DNA of 64,000 bases from Methylobacterium nodulans ORS 2060 (GCF_000022085.1 NC_011892.1:124001-188000), one strand, 5' to 3'. Numbered from the stretch's first letter, positions 28,032 to 36,383 are shown. Notes: generated by a model not told the origin, from the sequence alone. Numbers and translations: made by a program.

Positions 28032-29816
28032 CTGTCAGGAAAACGGTCGGACACTGTTGGCGAATTCCGGGGGGTGCTGGGTGTAGGCTGACCGTCCCGC
28101 TCGGAGGTCGCTCATGTCGCTCCGGCCGCACCACCCACTCCCACCGGTCCCTGAGGACACCGCCCGGGTGGCCCAAACCGCGTTCCGGCGCGGCAACCCC
28201 TACCTGCTCCTGCGCACGCGGCTCGGCACAATCTTCGCTGATGCCGCGTTCGCCGACCTCTATCCCGCACGCGGCCAGCCCGCCTACGCGCCCTGGCGCT
28301 TGGCCCTGGTCACGCTCTTGCAGTTTCGGGAGAGCATGAGCGATCGCCAAGCCGCCGAGGCGGTCCGGGCGCGGATTGACTGGAAGTACCTGCTGGGACT
28401 TGATCTGGCCGATCCCGGCTTCGACTACAGCGTCCTGTGCGAGTTCCGCGGTCGGCTGCTGCAGCACGAGGCCACCGGGCGGCTGCTGGCCCGCATCCTC
28501 GATGCCGCGCGCGACCAGGGCGTGCTCAAGGCGCGCGGGCGCCAGCGCACCGACAGCACCCACGTGCTCGCCGCGGTGCGCGACCTCAACCGGGTCGAGC
28601 TGTTGGCCGAGACGCTGCGGGCGGCTCTCAACGCGGTCGCGGCCCTCGCCCCCGACTGGCTGCGCCGTGTCGCCCCGCCCGACTGGCACGAGCGCTACGA
28701 TCGCCGCATCGAGGATGCGCGACTGCCGGAGACCGGCCCCAAGCGCGAGGCCTACGTGCTGCAGGTCGGGGCGGACGGCTACCGCCTGCTCGACGCGCTG
28801 GATGGCGCGAGCGCGCCGCCACTCGCTGTCGCCTTGCCTGCCGTGGCCGTGCTGCGCCGGGTATGGGCGCGGCACTTCGAGCGCGCAGGGGACGGAAGTC
28901 CACCCGCCGGCACCAGCGTCCGGCTGCGCCCGGTGCAGGGACGCGGGCCCGGCGACCGGGTCGAGTCGCCCTACGACGTCGAGGCGCGGTTCCGGGCCAA
29001 GTCTGGAACGGAGTGGACCGGCTACATGGTCCACCTGACCGAGACCTGCGACCCCGACCTGCCTCGGTTGGTCGTTCACGCCGACACCACTCCGGCCAAT
29101 GTGCATGAGGCGATGCGCACCGGCGTGATCCATGCCGCCCTGGCGGGCCTGGATCTGATCCCCTCCGAGCACCTGGTCGACGCGGCCTATATCAGCGCCG
29201 AGCATCTGGTCGCGGCGCACGAGCGGCACGGCATCGCCCTGATCGGCCCCGCGCGGTCGAACCAGAGTTGGCAGACGCGTGAGGAGGGGGCGTTCCACGT
29301 CACGGACTTCGCGGTCGACTGGGAGCGCTGTCGCGTGTGCTGCCCCGAGGGCCGCGAGAGTACGAGTTGGGGCACGTACAGGGACAAGGTGAGCGGACGC
29401 GCGTTCATACGCGCAGGCTTCAGCCCCGCCGTCTGCCGCGTGTGTCCAGCCAAGCCGCGGTGCACCCGGGCGGGGAGCCGCCGGCTCAGCCTGCATCCGC
29501 GTGCGGAGCACGAGGCGCTGGCGGCCGCGCGGATGCGGCAGGAGAGCGAGGAGGGCCGGCAGCTCTACGGGCAGCGACAAGGCATTGAGGCGACGATCGC
29601 GCAGGGCGTGCGGAGCTTCGGCTTGCGCCGAGCGCGCTATCGCGGACTGGCGAAGATGACCCTGCAGAGCGTGGCGACGGCGGCCGCTCTCAATCTTGAT
29701 CGTCTCGCCGCTTGGTTCTCGCACCGCCCGCTGGCCCCCACGCGCACCTCACGCTTCGAGGCTCTCGCTGCATAGCGGCCGAATTCGCCAACAGTATCCG
29801 GTCGTTTTCCTCACAG
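28032..29816 (+). mobile_element. IS1182-type element, intact
   Basis: Terminal inverted repeats of 36 bp occupy 28032-28067 and 29781-29816. They read CTGTCAGGAAAACG inward from the left and CTGTGAGGAAAACG from the right, ending at GAATTC on the inner side; most bases match. The unit is 1785 bp with one transposase gene. I see no target duplication. A diverged, broken relative lies at 645-1440. Confidence 0.88.
28114..29775 (+). CDS. IS1182-type transposase
   Basis: A 553-residue protein with the N-terminal DUF772 region (AFADLYPARGQPAYAPWRLA; RARIDWKYLLGLDLADPGFD), the catalytic GRQRTDSTHVLAAVRDLN, GYMVHLTETCDPDLPRLVVH, the cysteine cluster VCPAKPRCT and the final QGIEATIAQGVRSFGLRRAR. All domains are present in one open frame and both inverted repeats survive, so it may be active. 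Confidence 0.92.
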   Translation: MSLRPHHPLPPVPEDTARVAQTAFRRGNPYLLLRTRLGTIFADAAFADLYPARGQPAYAPWRLALVTLLQFRESMSDRQAAEAVRARIDWKYLLGLDLADPGFDYSVLCEFRGRLLQHEATGRLLARILDAARDQGVLKARGRQRTDSTHVLAAVRDLNRVELLAETLRAALNAVAALAPDWLRRVAPPDWHERYDRRIEDARLPETGPKREAYVLQVGADGYRLLDALDGASAPPLAVALPAVAVLRRVWARHFERAGDGSPPAGTSVRLRPVQGRGPGDRVESPYDVEARFRAKSGTEWTGYMVHLTETCDPDLPRLVVHADTTPANVHEAMRTGVIHAALAGLDLIPSEHLVDAAYISAEHLVAAHERHGIALIGPARSNQSWQTREEGAFHVTDFAVDWERCRVCCPEGRESTSWGTYRDKVSGRAFIRAGFSPAVCRVCPAKPRCTRAGSRRLSLHPRAEHEALAAARMRQESEEGRQLYGQRQGIEATIAQGVRSFGLRRARYRGLAKMTLQSVATAAALNLDRLAAWFSHRPLAPTRTSRFEALAA

Positions 29817-29935
29817 CATCAAAGACATGAGACTGCCTCATCGATGGCACCGGCCAAGGGTGCTCTCACAGGCCGCTTCCCAAACCACGGATTTCATGTA
29901 AGGTCAGCGAAAATCCATGACATCCGAGTCGCGCC

Positions 29936-31408
29936 ATGAACGAACTTGGCCTTACACCACAAGATGTACGAGCCGCCCGAGCGCTGATCCAGTGGTCGCA
30001 AGCCGAACTCGCGAAGGTTGCCGACGTTAGCGTGTCGACCATCGCCGATTTCGAGAAAGGATTGCGTACGCCGATCCCCAATAATCTCATCGCTATCCGC
30101 CGCGCTTTCGAGAGTGCTGGCGTGCAGTTCACCCCCGCTGGGCCGACGATCTTCAGCGAGCTCTCGCTGCATATCATGACGCAGGCCGGTGTGACGGAAA
30201 TGCGGTTTCGATATGCGTTGGATGGAGCTGCAGCCGTCCAGCAGATTATAGCGACGTTCGGTTCTGCCGAAGGTGATGGCGTTGAGTTGGAGCCGGTGCA
30301 AACCGCTAGCCCCACACTCAAAGCAGCTATCGACGCACTAATCCAGCAGCACGGCTCCGCTGTACCTCCTTTGAATAAACTGAAGAAGATCATCAGCTCG
30401 CTGGGAGATAACGAGTACTTTCTTCTTCTCCCCGAATACCCAGCTACAACCGTAGAAAAACTTCGTCTTGAACGCTATTTGCATAGCCTCAACCATCCCG
30501 AAGATCAATCCGCGGATGAACGGATCGATGATCTCTTCGGACTATTGCTTGAGCGGTATAATATATCATCACCACGCACCGATCAGCGCACGCTCATCGG
30601 TGCGGAGCGTGATCCCCGGACGTGCCGCTTTTGTGGCCGCACGGCTGCGGGCGGTGCGACCTTCAAGAAGGCGGCGCATGTCATCCCGACAGCGTTAGGA
30701 AATGATCACCTCAAGTCGGCCGAGGAGTGCGATGAGTGTAATGGTTACTTTGGATGCGAAACAGAGCCCTCACTTATTGCAATGCTCGACCTGCAACGCG
30801 TTTTCCTAGGCACGCAAGGCAGAGGCAAAAACGATGGAAGGCCGAAGCTCCGTTTTGGCGAAGACATCCTCCTCCACGACGGCGAGAGGGTGAATATACA
30901 ATCAAAATCTGTCATCAAGGACGCATCTGACACATTCGTGGTAAACCTCGGTAGGGGGGCTCCACTCACCCCCTCATCAGTCTATCGTGCGCTCGTAAAG
31001 ATGGTCGTCTCGGTGGTCGACGAAGAAGAGCTGCCCCACTTGAAAGAGACGATCGAGTGGGTGCGTCACGGCACGCATTCCGAGCGCCCGTTACCGAAGG
31101 TGGCTTCCTCCGTTATCCCTCTACCGCTCAATCCATCAGCGCAGATCACAATCTACACCCGGAGGCATTCGCACCCGCATCTCCCGCACATCGTCGGCGA
31201 GTTTAGGCTCGGATGTTACATCTATGTCTTTGCCGTCCCGTTCTCGGATCAAGATCAGTGGGATCTTGTCGGATTTTTCGATGAGGCAAGTTTCCAAGAG
31301 ACCTTCAAGCATTATTTCCAAGCGGCAAAGTGGATGCAACAGGACCTGAGCCGACAGGATAAAGTGGTCATGTCGCCGCGGCTGAAGTTCGTGCGAAGGT
31401 CGTCCTGA
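29936..31408 (+). CDS. XRE-type HTH fused to an HNH (HNH_5-like) nuclease domain
   Basis: A 490-residue protein. An XRE helix-turn-helix is at residues ~18-47 (WSQAELAKVADVSVSTIADF). A helical region follows. An HNH_5-like zinc site comprises Cys230, Cys233, His248, Cys265 and Cys268 (CRFCGRTAAGG, KKAAHVIPTALGN, CDECNGYFG). The remaining ~200 residues are unassigned. DNA recognition plus a nuclease motif suggests a self-regulated nuclease, possibly in phage or plasmid defence. Codon use is AT-richer than the neighbours and the gene is bracketed by IS1182 and MITE DNA, which points to transfer. No strong Shine-Dalgarno precedes the ATG. Function is inferred only. Confidence 0.75.
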   Translation: MNELGLTPQDVRAARALIQWSQAELAKVADVSVSTIADFEKGLRTPIPNNLIAIRRAFESAGVQFTPAGPTIFSELSLHIMTQAGVTEMRFRYALDGAAAVQQIIATFGSAEGDGVELEPVQTASPTLKAAIDALIQQHGSAVPPLNKLKKIISSLGDNEYFLLLPEYPATTVEKLRLERYLHSLNHPEDQSADERIDDLFGLLLERYNISSPRTDQRTLIGAERDPRTCRFCGRTAAGGATFKKAAHVIPTALGNDHLKSAEECDECNGYFGCETEPSLIAMLDLQRVFLGTQGRGKNDGRPKLRFGEDILLHDGERVNIQSKSVIKDASDTFVVNLGRGAPLTPSSVYRALVKMVVSVVDEEELPHLKETIEWVRHGTHSERPLPKVASSVIPLPLNPSAQITIYTRRHSHPHLPHIVGEFRLGCYIYVFAVPFSDQDQWDLVGFFDEASFQETFKHYFQAAKWMQQDLSRQDKVVMSPRLKFVRRSS

Positions 31409-31974
31409 ATACTTGAGCCCCTTCTCCGGAATGGCTTACCACGAGGACGCCCGCGTAATCGGTGATGCCTGTCACGTACCTACGAGCGCCCATCAAAACT
31501 CACGAATTGCGAGAAGGCGGGAGTTAGGCGGGCTCCATGGGCCGCCCTTATGCGAGCGACGCAGGTGTGACAGGCGTGCGGGAGACCGCTGGCGCCCGAT
31601 TATGATTTCCTGACACGCAATCATTACAGGTTTAAGTGGCTGGAAAACCGTCGTTTTCTTTACATACCGACCTGCGAACGGAGCGCAGGTCGCGTGTCTC
31701 GCTTGGGTCTAGATGAGGGCCGGTGGGCTGCTGAGGGGCCGGCCCGTGTTCGGCGCCGGGCCACATTCGGTGTCTCACGCCACCGTCTCGCCCGGGGCAT
31801 ACCCAAACAGACATGCGTGTCGCGTTGAGGCTGTGTCCTGACTGCCGATGTGATGCGCGAGCTTCGGAGTGGCGCTCGGGGCTTTCGGGCGCGGCGGCGG
31901 TGGGCGAGAGGCACGCCTATCGCAGGTGGAATTAAGTTGGGATGGGTACGGTATGGCGTTTACTACAGACCGCT
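31409..31974. other. Intergenic stretch with a hairpin
   Basis: No convincing gene. CGACCTGCG (31668-31676) and CGCAGGTCG (31684-31692) form a perfect 9-bp stem with a 7-base loop and could terminate transcription from the XRE-HNH gene, although it lies ~260 bases downstream. Confidence 0.4.
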
Positions 31975-31983
31975 GGTTCGTGC

Positions 31984-32171
31984 CAGGGCAAACGCATGAA
32001 CTCTGACGGGCGCCCGGCGCTGGCGGTGATGGCGTAAGATGGCGTGCTTCCGGCAGGAGGCGCGCCATGATCGCGGGCTTGGTCGAGCAGTTCGCGACGC
32101 CGGAGGATCCATGCTGCCCCAAGGGCAATCTTGGCTGCTCAGGGGGTAACTCGTCTCATGCGTTTGCCCTG
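31984..32171. mobile_element. 188-bp MITE derived from ISAs1, with 9-bp target duplication
   Basis: Perfect 16-bp ends CAGGGCAAACGCATGA (31984-31999) and TCATGCGTTTGCCCTG (32156-32171) match the ends of the ISAs1 element at 37286-38501. Between them are only the first ~110 bases and the last ~15 bases of that element. The direct repeats GGTTCGTGC at 31975-31983 and 32172-32180 are a perfect 9-bp target duplication, within the normal ISAs1 range. Confidence 0.92.
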
Positions 32172-32260
32172 GGTTCGTGCGGCCGGTTGCCCTGGTCCAG
32201 GAATGGCTCGACGCCGCCGGCATCACGTCGGGCCCCGTGTTCCGGCTCGTGTCGTGCTCG
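32172..32260 (+). pseudogene. Tyrosine-recombinase-like fragment interrupted by the MITE
   Basis: If the MITE and one target repeat are removed, a frame reads RPVALVQEWLDAAGITSGPV and then FRLV, which resembles the segment before the catalytic Arg/His motifs in XerC-like integrases ('...LKAWLDAAGITSGPLFR'). No catalytic residues remain. Confidence 0.4.
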
Positions 32261-32307
32261 GGCAACGTCGGACGCTCCTCGCGACCCGCTATGATTGGAC
32301 GTTCCGC

Positions 32308-32991
32308 ATGAACCGTTACGTGTCCTATCTCCGCGTCTCCACGGGCCGCCAGGGACGGAGCGGCCTCGGTCTCGAAGCCCAGCGCGCGGCCGTCGCCGCG
32401 CACGCGGCAGGCGGCCGGATCGTCGCCGAGCTCGTCGAGGTGGAAAGCGGTCGTCGAGCCGATCGGCCGGAGCTCGGCCGCGCACACCGCGCGACGCTCG
32501 TCGTCGCGAAGCTCGACCGCCTGGCTCGGGACGCGCACTTCCTGCTCGGCCTCCACAAGGCCGGCGTCGACTTCGTGGCGTGCGACATGCCGTCCGCGAA
32601 CCGGCTGACCGTCGGCATCATGGCGCTGGTTGCGGAGGAGGAGGCAACGCTCATCTCCGCCCGGACGAAGGCAGCCCTGGCGGCCGCCAAGGCGCGGGGG
32701 GTCAAGCTGGGGGGCTTCCGCGGCCGCGCCGGGACCGCGCGGGAGATCGCGATCGCGAACGCCGCCCGGAACGCGAAGGCGGACGCCTTCGCAGCGAACT
32801 TGGCTCCCGTCCTCGGCCGGCTGGATCCGGACGGCCGTCTCTTGCTTCGCGAGCTCGCGGCGGCCCTGGACGCGGAGGAGATCCCGACCGCGACCGGCCG
32901 CGGCCGCTGGACGGCCGCCGGCGTCCGGCGGGTGCGCGCACGCCTGGCGGCGCTCGAGGCGCCGATCGAGCCGGTCCGGCTGGCGGCTTGA
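32308..32991 (+). CDS. Serine recombinase (resolvase/invertase family)
   Basis: A 227-residue recombinase. The catalytic Ser lies in RYVSYLRVSTGRQGRSGLGL; LVVAKLDRLARDAHFLLGL and FVACDMPSANRLTVGI are the conserved core, followed by the E-helix (EEEATLISARTKAALAAAKA). The C-terminus ends in a small helical DNA-binding region (TGRGRWTAAGVRRVRARLA). About seven residues usual between the RPELGRA and RATLVVAK segments seem to be missing, so activity is uncertain. It heads a phage- or plasmid-like group of genes to 36.3 kb. Confidence 0.82.
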   Translation: MNRYVSYLRVSTGRQGRSGLGLEAQRAAVAAHAAGGRIVAELVEVESGRRADRPELGRAHRATLVVAKLDRLARDAHFLLGLHKAGVDFVACDMPSANRLTVGIMALVAEEEATLISARTKAALAAAKARGVKLGGFRGRAGTAREIAIANAARNAKADAFAANLAPVLGRLDPDGRLLLRELAAALDAEEIPTATGRGRWTAAGVRRVRARLAALEAPIEPVRLAA

Positions 32992-32993
32992 CC

Positions 32994-33392
32994 ATGAAGG
33001 GCGCCATCATCGGCCTGGCGGCCGCGCTCGTCGTCGCCTCCCCGGCCGCGGCCGGGAAGCTGTACCGCTGCACCGGCCGGGACGTCGTCGCGGCTGAGGA
33101 GGACGGCACGGTTGGTCGAACCAACCGTGACTTCTGGCTCGGCTATTATCGAAGCTTCTTCGTCGACACGGACACAGGCTCCATCCGGTGGAGCAGTGGC
33201 AAGCTCGAGGAGTGGCTCGTCACTCAGAAGGGTGGCTCCTCGAACGACTTCGTCGCGACGCCTCGATCGTCGCTTAGTGGAGCGTCGACCGACTTCATCC
33301 GTGTTACCGGATGGGAGCGCCGGCCAAGCGTCACCTTCCTCGTGTTCCGCCTGTCGATGATGATCACCGGGACCTGCGAGGTCGCCCAATAG
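32994..33392 (+). CDS. Secreted protein of unknown function
   Basis: A 132-residue protein with a clear signal peptide (MKGAIIGLAAALVVASPAAA). The mature part is polar and has two cysteines (YRCTGRD near the N-terminus and GTCEVAQ at the end) that could pair. Its ATG is three bases past the recombinase stop, so the two genes are probably co-transcribed. I do not recognise the family. Confidence 0.65.
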   Translation: MKGAIIGLAAALVVASPAAAGKLYRCTGRDVVAAEEDGTVGRTNRDFWLGYYRSFFVDTDTGSIRWSSGKLEEWLVTQKGGSSNDFVATPRSSLSGASTDFIRVTGWERRPSVTFLVFRLSMMITGTCEVAQ

Positions 33393-33545
33393 GGGCTCTC
33401 CAGGATCGAAAATTTCCGATCGCCCCCCTTGCCGACGGACGGTCGAACGGGCATGTAACCCCCATGCACTCCCACCGTGCTTGTCGCGGTGGACAGGCCG
33501 TAGCCCTCCGGGGTTGCGGCCTTTTCGCTTTTCAGGGCCTACGGA
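33393..33545. other. Short intergenic region with an imperfect palindrome
   Basis: GATCG and CGATC flank an AT-rich 8-base centre around 33406-33423 and could form a hairpin. No gene is seen. The end of this region supplies the leader of the NYN gene. Confidence 0.35.
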
Positions 33546-34160
33546 ATGCGCCGCGTCATCGCTTACGTCGACGGGTTCAACCTCTACCACGCGATTGACG
33601 ATCTCCAGAAACCGCACCTGAAGTGGCTCGACCTATGGCAGTTGGCGCAAAGCATCTGCGGCACCGGTGAGACCCTGATCGAGGTCAACTTCTTCACCGC
33701 CTACCCGACTTGGAAGCCGGGACCGATGAAGCGCCATCAGGTGTACGTGAAGGCGCTCCGTCACGCCGGGGTGAATTGCGTCATCGGGCACTTCAAGACG
33801 AAGCAGCGTGAGTGCAAGCGCTGCGGCGCCCAGGGGGACGTCCACGAGGAAAAGGAGACCGACGTCGCGATCGCCGTGCAGATCACAACCGACGCCTTCC
33901 TCGACGGGTACGATCGCGCGCTCATCATCAGCGCCGACTCGGACCTCGCTCCGGCTCTCCGGACCGTCCGACAGCACTTCCCACGGAAGGCGCTCAACGT
34001 GATCGCTCCGCCGGGCCGGAAGGGCCACGCGCGAGACCTTCAGCCGCTCTTCGAGATCACAGCCGGCCGTCTGGCGAAGTGCCTCCTGCCGGCGACCGCC
34101 ACGGCTGAGGACGGCACCGTGATTTTCACCCGGCCGCCGTCGTACGATCCGCCAGTCTAG
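33546..34160 (+). CDS. NYN-domain (PIN-like) ribonuclease
   Basis: A 204-residue protein of the LabA/DUF88 type. The acidic metal-binding residues are seen in VIAYVDGFNLYHAI, EEKETDVAIAVQITTDAF and ALIISADSDLAPALRTVR. A CxxC pair (ECKRCGAQGD) just before the second acidic motif may bind zinc. NYN proteins are predicted RNases; mobile-element members can act in RNA turnover or defence. The gene is followed by a strong hairpin. Confidence 0.85.
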   Translation: MRRVIAYVDGFNLYHAIDDLQKPHLKWLDLWQLAQSICGTGETLIEVNFFTAYPTWKPGPMKRHQVYVKALRHAGVNCVIGHFKTKQRECKRCGAQGDVHEEKETDVAIAVQITTDAFLDGYDRALIISADSDLAPALRTVRQHFPRKALNVIAPPGRKGHARDLQPLFEITAGRLAKCLLPATATAEDGTVIFTRPPSYDPPV

Positions 34161-34171
34161 GCTGAGACGAG

Positions 34172-34201
34172 CCGGGTCGGGCCTAAGAGGCCGACCCGGC
34201 G
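34172..34201 (+). terminator. Hairpin after the NYN gene
   Basis: GCCGGGTCGG and CCGACCCGGC (with GCC/GGC extension around a TAAGA loop) form a strong stem 11 bases after the stop codon. There is no U-tract. Confidence 0.6.
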
Positions 34202-34297
34202 GCATCACGGCGGAGCGGCCCCTCACTCGCCGACGGCACTCGACGCGACCGCGCGAGTCAGCCTTGCTGCGCGAGGACGGCTCGAGGGGGGAACGGC

Positions 34298-34606
34298 ATG
34301 GCAGAGACGGGCAATCTGAGCGGCGCCGAGGGCGTCCTGGTCCAGGTCCTCGGCGTCCTGACGCAGACCGCTGCCGCCGAGGATCCCGAGGTCGCAGACC
34401 GGCTCCGCCAGGTGCTCGCGAAGGCCGCCCAGGATTGCTTCGTCGGCGGAGACACAGGCGGCCTCGACGCGGTTGTCGAGCTCCGCCGCGCCCTGCCCTC
34501 CGTTGCTGATCCTGATGATCGAGCCGCCGTCCGGCGGGCGCCCGCGAAGCGGCTCTCGAAACGACGGAGCCCGCTCGACGGCCCATCGGCCGGAGCGGGC
34601 TCCTAG
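34298..34606 (+). CDS. Small protein of unknown function
   Basis: A 102-residue protein: helical N-terminus (LVQVLGVLTQTAAAEDPEVA), a middle with DRLRQVLAKAAQDCFVGGD, and a basic tail. GAGGGGGGAAC precedes the ATG. The last codons coincide with the hairpin that terminates the opposite-strand tRNA. I recognise no family. Confidence 0.5.
   Translation: MAETGNLSGAEGVLVQVLGVLTQTAAAEDPEVADRLRQVLAKAAQDCFVGGDTGGLDAVVELRRALPSVADPDDRAAVRRAPAKRLSKRRSPLDGPSAGAGS
34566..34603 (-). terminator. Hairpin just beyond the tRNA 3' end
   Basis: GGAGCCCGCTC (34566-34576) and GAGCGGGCTCC (34593-34603) form a perfect 11-bp stem. It begins four bases past the 3' end of the minus-strand tRNA and probably terminates it; it also overlaps the end of the plus-strand small gene. 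Confidence 0.6.
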
Positions 34607-34695
34607 AATAGGGAGCGGGATTCGAACCCGCGAAGCCTCTGACGAGGCCCACTCCGTTTTCAGCGGAGCGCAATCGACCGCTCTGCCATCCCTCC
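34607..34695 (-). tRNA. Class II (Ser-like) tRNA with GAA anticodon and damaged acceptor end
   Basis: The minus strand folds as a tRNA: acceptor GGAGGGA, a 3-bp D stem (GCA/TGC), anticodon stem CTCCG/CGGAG with loop CTGAAAA, a long variable arm with a 5-bp stem (GCCTC/GAGGC) and T arm GCGGG/CCCGC around TTCGAAT. The long variable arm is a serine or leucine trait, but the anticodon reads GAA (Phe). A Ser-type loop CTGGAAA with one base changed would give this. The 3' acceptor strand TCCCTAT leaves a G-A mismatch and a G-T pair at the end, so it may be a pseudo-tRNA or att-site relic. Confidence 0.7.
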
Positions 34696-34849
34696 GTAAG
34701 GATCTTCATCATAGCCGGATCCGACCAGCTTCGCAATTTTCCGATTGCGTTAGGACCTCGTTACCGAATCACCGGCGACCGTTCGCACAGCTGAGCGGTC
34801 GCCCGACCGCGCTCCCTTTCGCACGCCCGATCAACGGGAGGGGTGCACG

Positions 34850-35470
34850 GTGTCCGATCACCAGATGATGACCTATGCCGAGTTCGGCGAGGCGATCGGC
34901 CGCTCTGCGGCCGCTGCGCGGGCGATCTGCGTCCGCAAGCGGTGGAAGCGGATCGTCGGCAATGACGGGAAGGCGAAGATCGCCATCCCGCTCGAGGTTC
35001 TCGAGAAGCCGCGTAAGCCCCGACCGAACGCCCGACCGGTCGACCCACCGGTCGATGATGCGGACGGGCAGCCGGTCGAGCGTGCGGATGCCCGATCGGT
35101 CGACAGTGCGGTCGAGAGTGCGGACACCCTGACCGTCGTCGCCATCCTCCGCGAACAGGTTGCGCGCCTCGAGGAGGACCTCGAGCGGACCAGGACAGAC
35201 CTCGACGAGGCCCGGGCGGCGCTCGAGGCGGAGCGGGTCCGCGCGGCACAGGTCGAGGTCCTGACCGTCCTCCTCGAGATCGAGAGGAAGCGCGCCGAGG
35301 AGGCGCAGGAGGCCGGAGCTCGCCGTGTCGAAGAGGTCCAGGAGGCCAGCAACCGCCGTATCGAGGACCTGAAGGCGGAGCGGGACCGCTGGGCCGCTCA
35401 GGCTGAGCGCCTGGCGACGCCGGCGCCGCCGGAGCGGCGCGGCTTCTTCGGCTGGCTCAGGCGGGCCTGA
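34850..35470 (+). CDS. Putative DNA-binding protein with coiled coil
   Basis: A 206-residue protein. Residues 1-45 form an HTH-like segment (MTYAEFGEAIGRSAAAARAI, then CVRKRWKRIVG). A Pro/Asp/Val-rich linker with repeated P-V-D/E units spans ~60-90. A long coiled coil covers ~98-190 (LREQVARLEEDLERTRTDLD and on). It ends GFFGWLRRA. This architecture is common in plasmid- and phage-borne accessory proteins of Methylobacterium relatives. The start is a GTG with GGGAGGGG upstream. Confidence 0.65.
   Translation: MSDHQMMTYAEFGEAIGRSAAAARAICVRKRWKRIVGNDGKAKIAIPLEVLEKPRKPRPNARPVDPPVDDADGQPVERADARSVDSAVESADTLTVVAILREQVARLEEDLERTRTDLDEARAALEAERVRAAQVEVLTVLLEIERKRAEEAQEAGARRVEEVQEASNRRIEDLKAERDRWAAQAERLATPAPPERRGFFGWLRRA
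35037..35117 (+). repeat. Irregular CGGTCGA heptamer cluster inside the coiled-coil gene
   Basis: CGGTCGA occurs five times within ~80 bases at spacings of roughly 12-25 bases. In frame it encodes the repeated PVD/PVE/SVD/AVE units of the linker. It may just reflect the peptide repeat. Confidence 0.5.
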
Positions 35471-35473
35471 AAG

Positions 35474-36222
35474 CTACTCGTCCGCTTCTTCGGCTTCGAT
35501 GGGCTGTATACCAACATAGTCGAGGAGCATCCGGCCAAGCTCTGTGATGTCCAACGATCCTTCCGCCGGATCTCGAGTGTCGTTCATCGGTCTATCTAAC
35601 ATAGATTCACTACTCTTCAAAAGTCCGAGTGTCATTAGTTCCTTTCTGAGAAGTGTAAACATGGCGTATTTGCGCCAATCAACGCCGTTTTTTGTCATAT
35701 AAGCATATTCTGGATACAATATATTTACGTGCAGCGCTCTAAAATCATTGAACTCGTCATCTGAAAATCTTTTTCCAAGGCTAGCTTTTTTCCAAGGCTA
35801 GCTAAAATAATTAGATGGTCATCCTCTACTGAGCTGAGAAGACGAAGTATACGTTTTGCTTCTGTCCGGCCACGCTCGTCGCTAGTCAAGCCTCGCGCGA
35901 CGATCCGAGCGATCCGCTCCCGACGCTCATCCGAGAGCGCACGGGCCGACTGGAAGGCACCATCCTCGAAGAGGTCGACGTTCTCCGGGTTCTCGAATGT
36001 CTTACGGAGTGCATCGGGCTCGAGCGCCTGAAGGCGCTCGCCGAGATGCCGAGCGTAGGTTTCGAGCCTCTCTGCCCGCTGGTTCGGGATCGTCATCGTG
36101 ACGAGCTCGCCGATCACGGAGCCGACCACGGGGATCAAGCCGAGCGCACCACGCGCGAGGGCGACGTCTCGGTCTCGTGCAGTCTCGCCCAGCGGGAACG
36201 CCTCTTCCGGTTCCTTCGACAT
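35474..36222 (-). pseudogene. Unknown helical protein, frame broken by a 17-bp tandem duplication
   Basis: From an ATG at 36222 (GAGGAG upstream) the frame gives LARGALGLIPVVGSVIGELV, TIPNQRAERLETYARHLGER and so on, to ILASLGKK, then runs out of frame at the duplicated 17 bases (35770-35803). Removing one copy restores a continuous ~245-residue protein: ASLGKRFSDDEFNDFRALHV, NILYPEYAYMTKNGVDWRKY and onward to the stop at 35474. The Gly-rich hydrophobic N-terminal stretch could touch a membrane. I do not know the family; the context is mobile DNA. Confidence 0.75.
35770..35803. repeat. Perfect 17-bp tandem duplication
   Basis: TTTTTCCAAGGCTAGCT occurs at 35770-35786 and again at 35787-35803. 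It lies inside the minus-strand gene 35474-36222 and shifts its frame. Confidence 0.95.
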
Positions 36223-36254
36223 GGCTTCGCTCCTCATCGCGCCAGGTATGTAGA

Positions 36255-36383
36255 TCACCAAGCCGGGAAGCGCTCCTCGAGCAGGTCGCGGATTACATCG
36301 GCCATTCGCTGATCGTTCTCCGCGCAGTAGATCCGGATTCGCCGGTGCAAGGCTTCTGGGATGTCGAAGGTCAGTCGCCGCAT
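36255..36383 (-). CDS. Short ribbon-helix-helix (ParG/CopG-like) protein
   Basis: A 42-residue protein, MRRLTFDIPEALHRRIRIYC then AENDQRMADVIRDLLEERFP. The beta-strand followed by two helices is the classic RHH fold of plasmid partition or repressor proteins. GGAGGTG directly precedes the ATG. It starts ~45 bases from an IS6-like insertion, so its original promoter may be lost. It could autoregulate the neighbouring gene at 35474-36222. Confidence 0.7.
   Translation of the reverse strand: MRRLTFDIPEALHRRIRIYCAENDQRMADVIRDLLEERFPAW

Noticed and set aside
35037..35117. Plasmid replication iterons (CGGTCGA repeats)
   Set aside because: The spacing is irregular, the repeats lie inside a gene and match a repeated peptide, and there is no Rep gene nearby.
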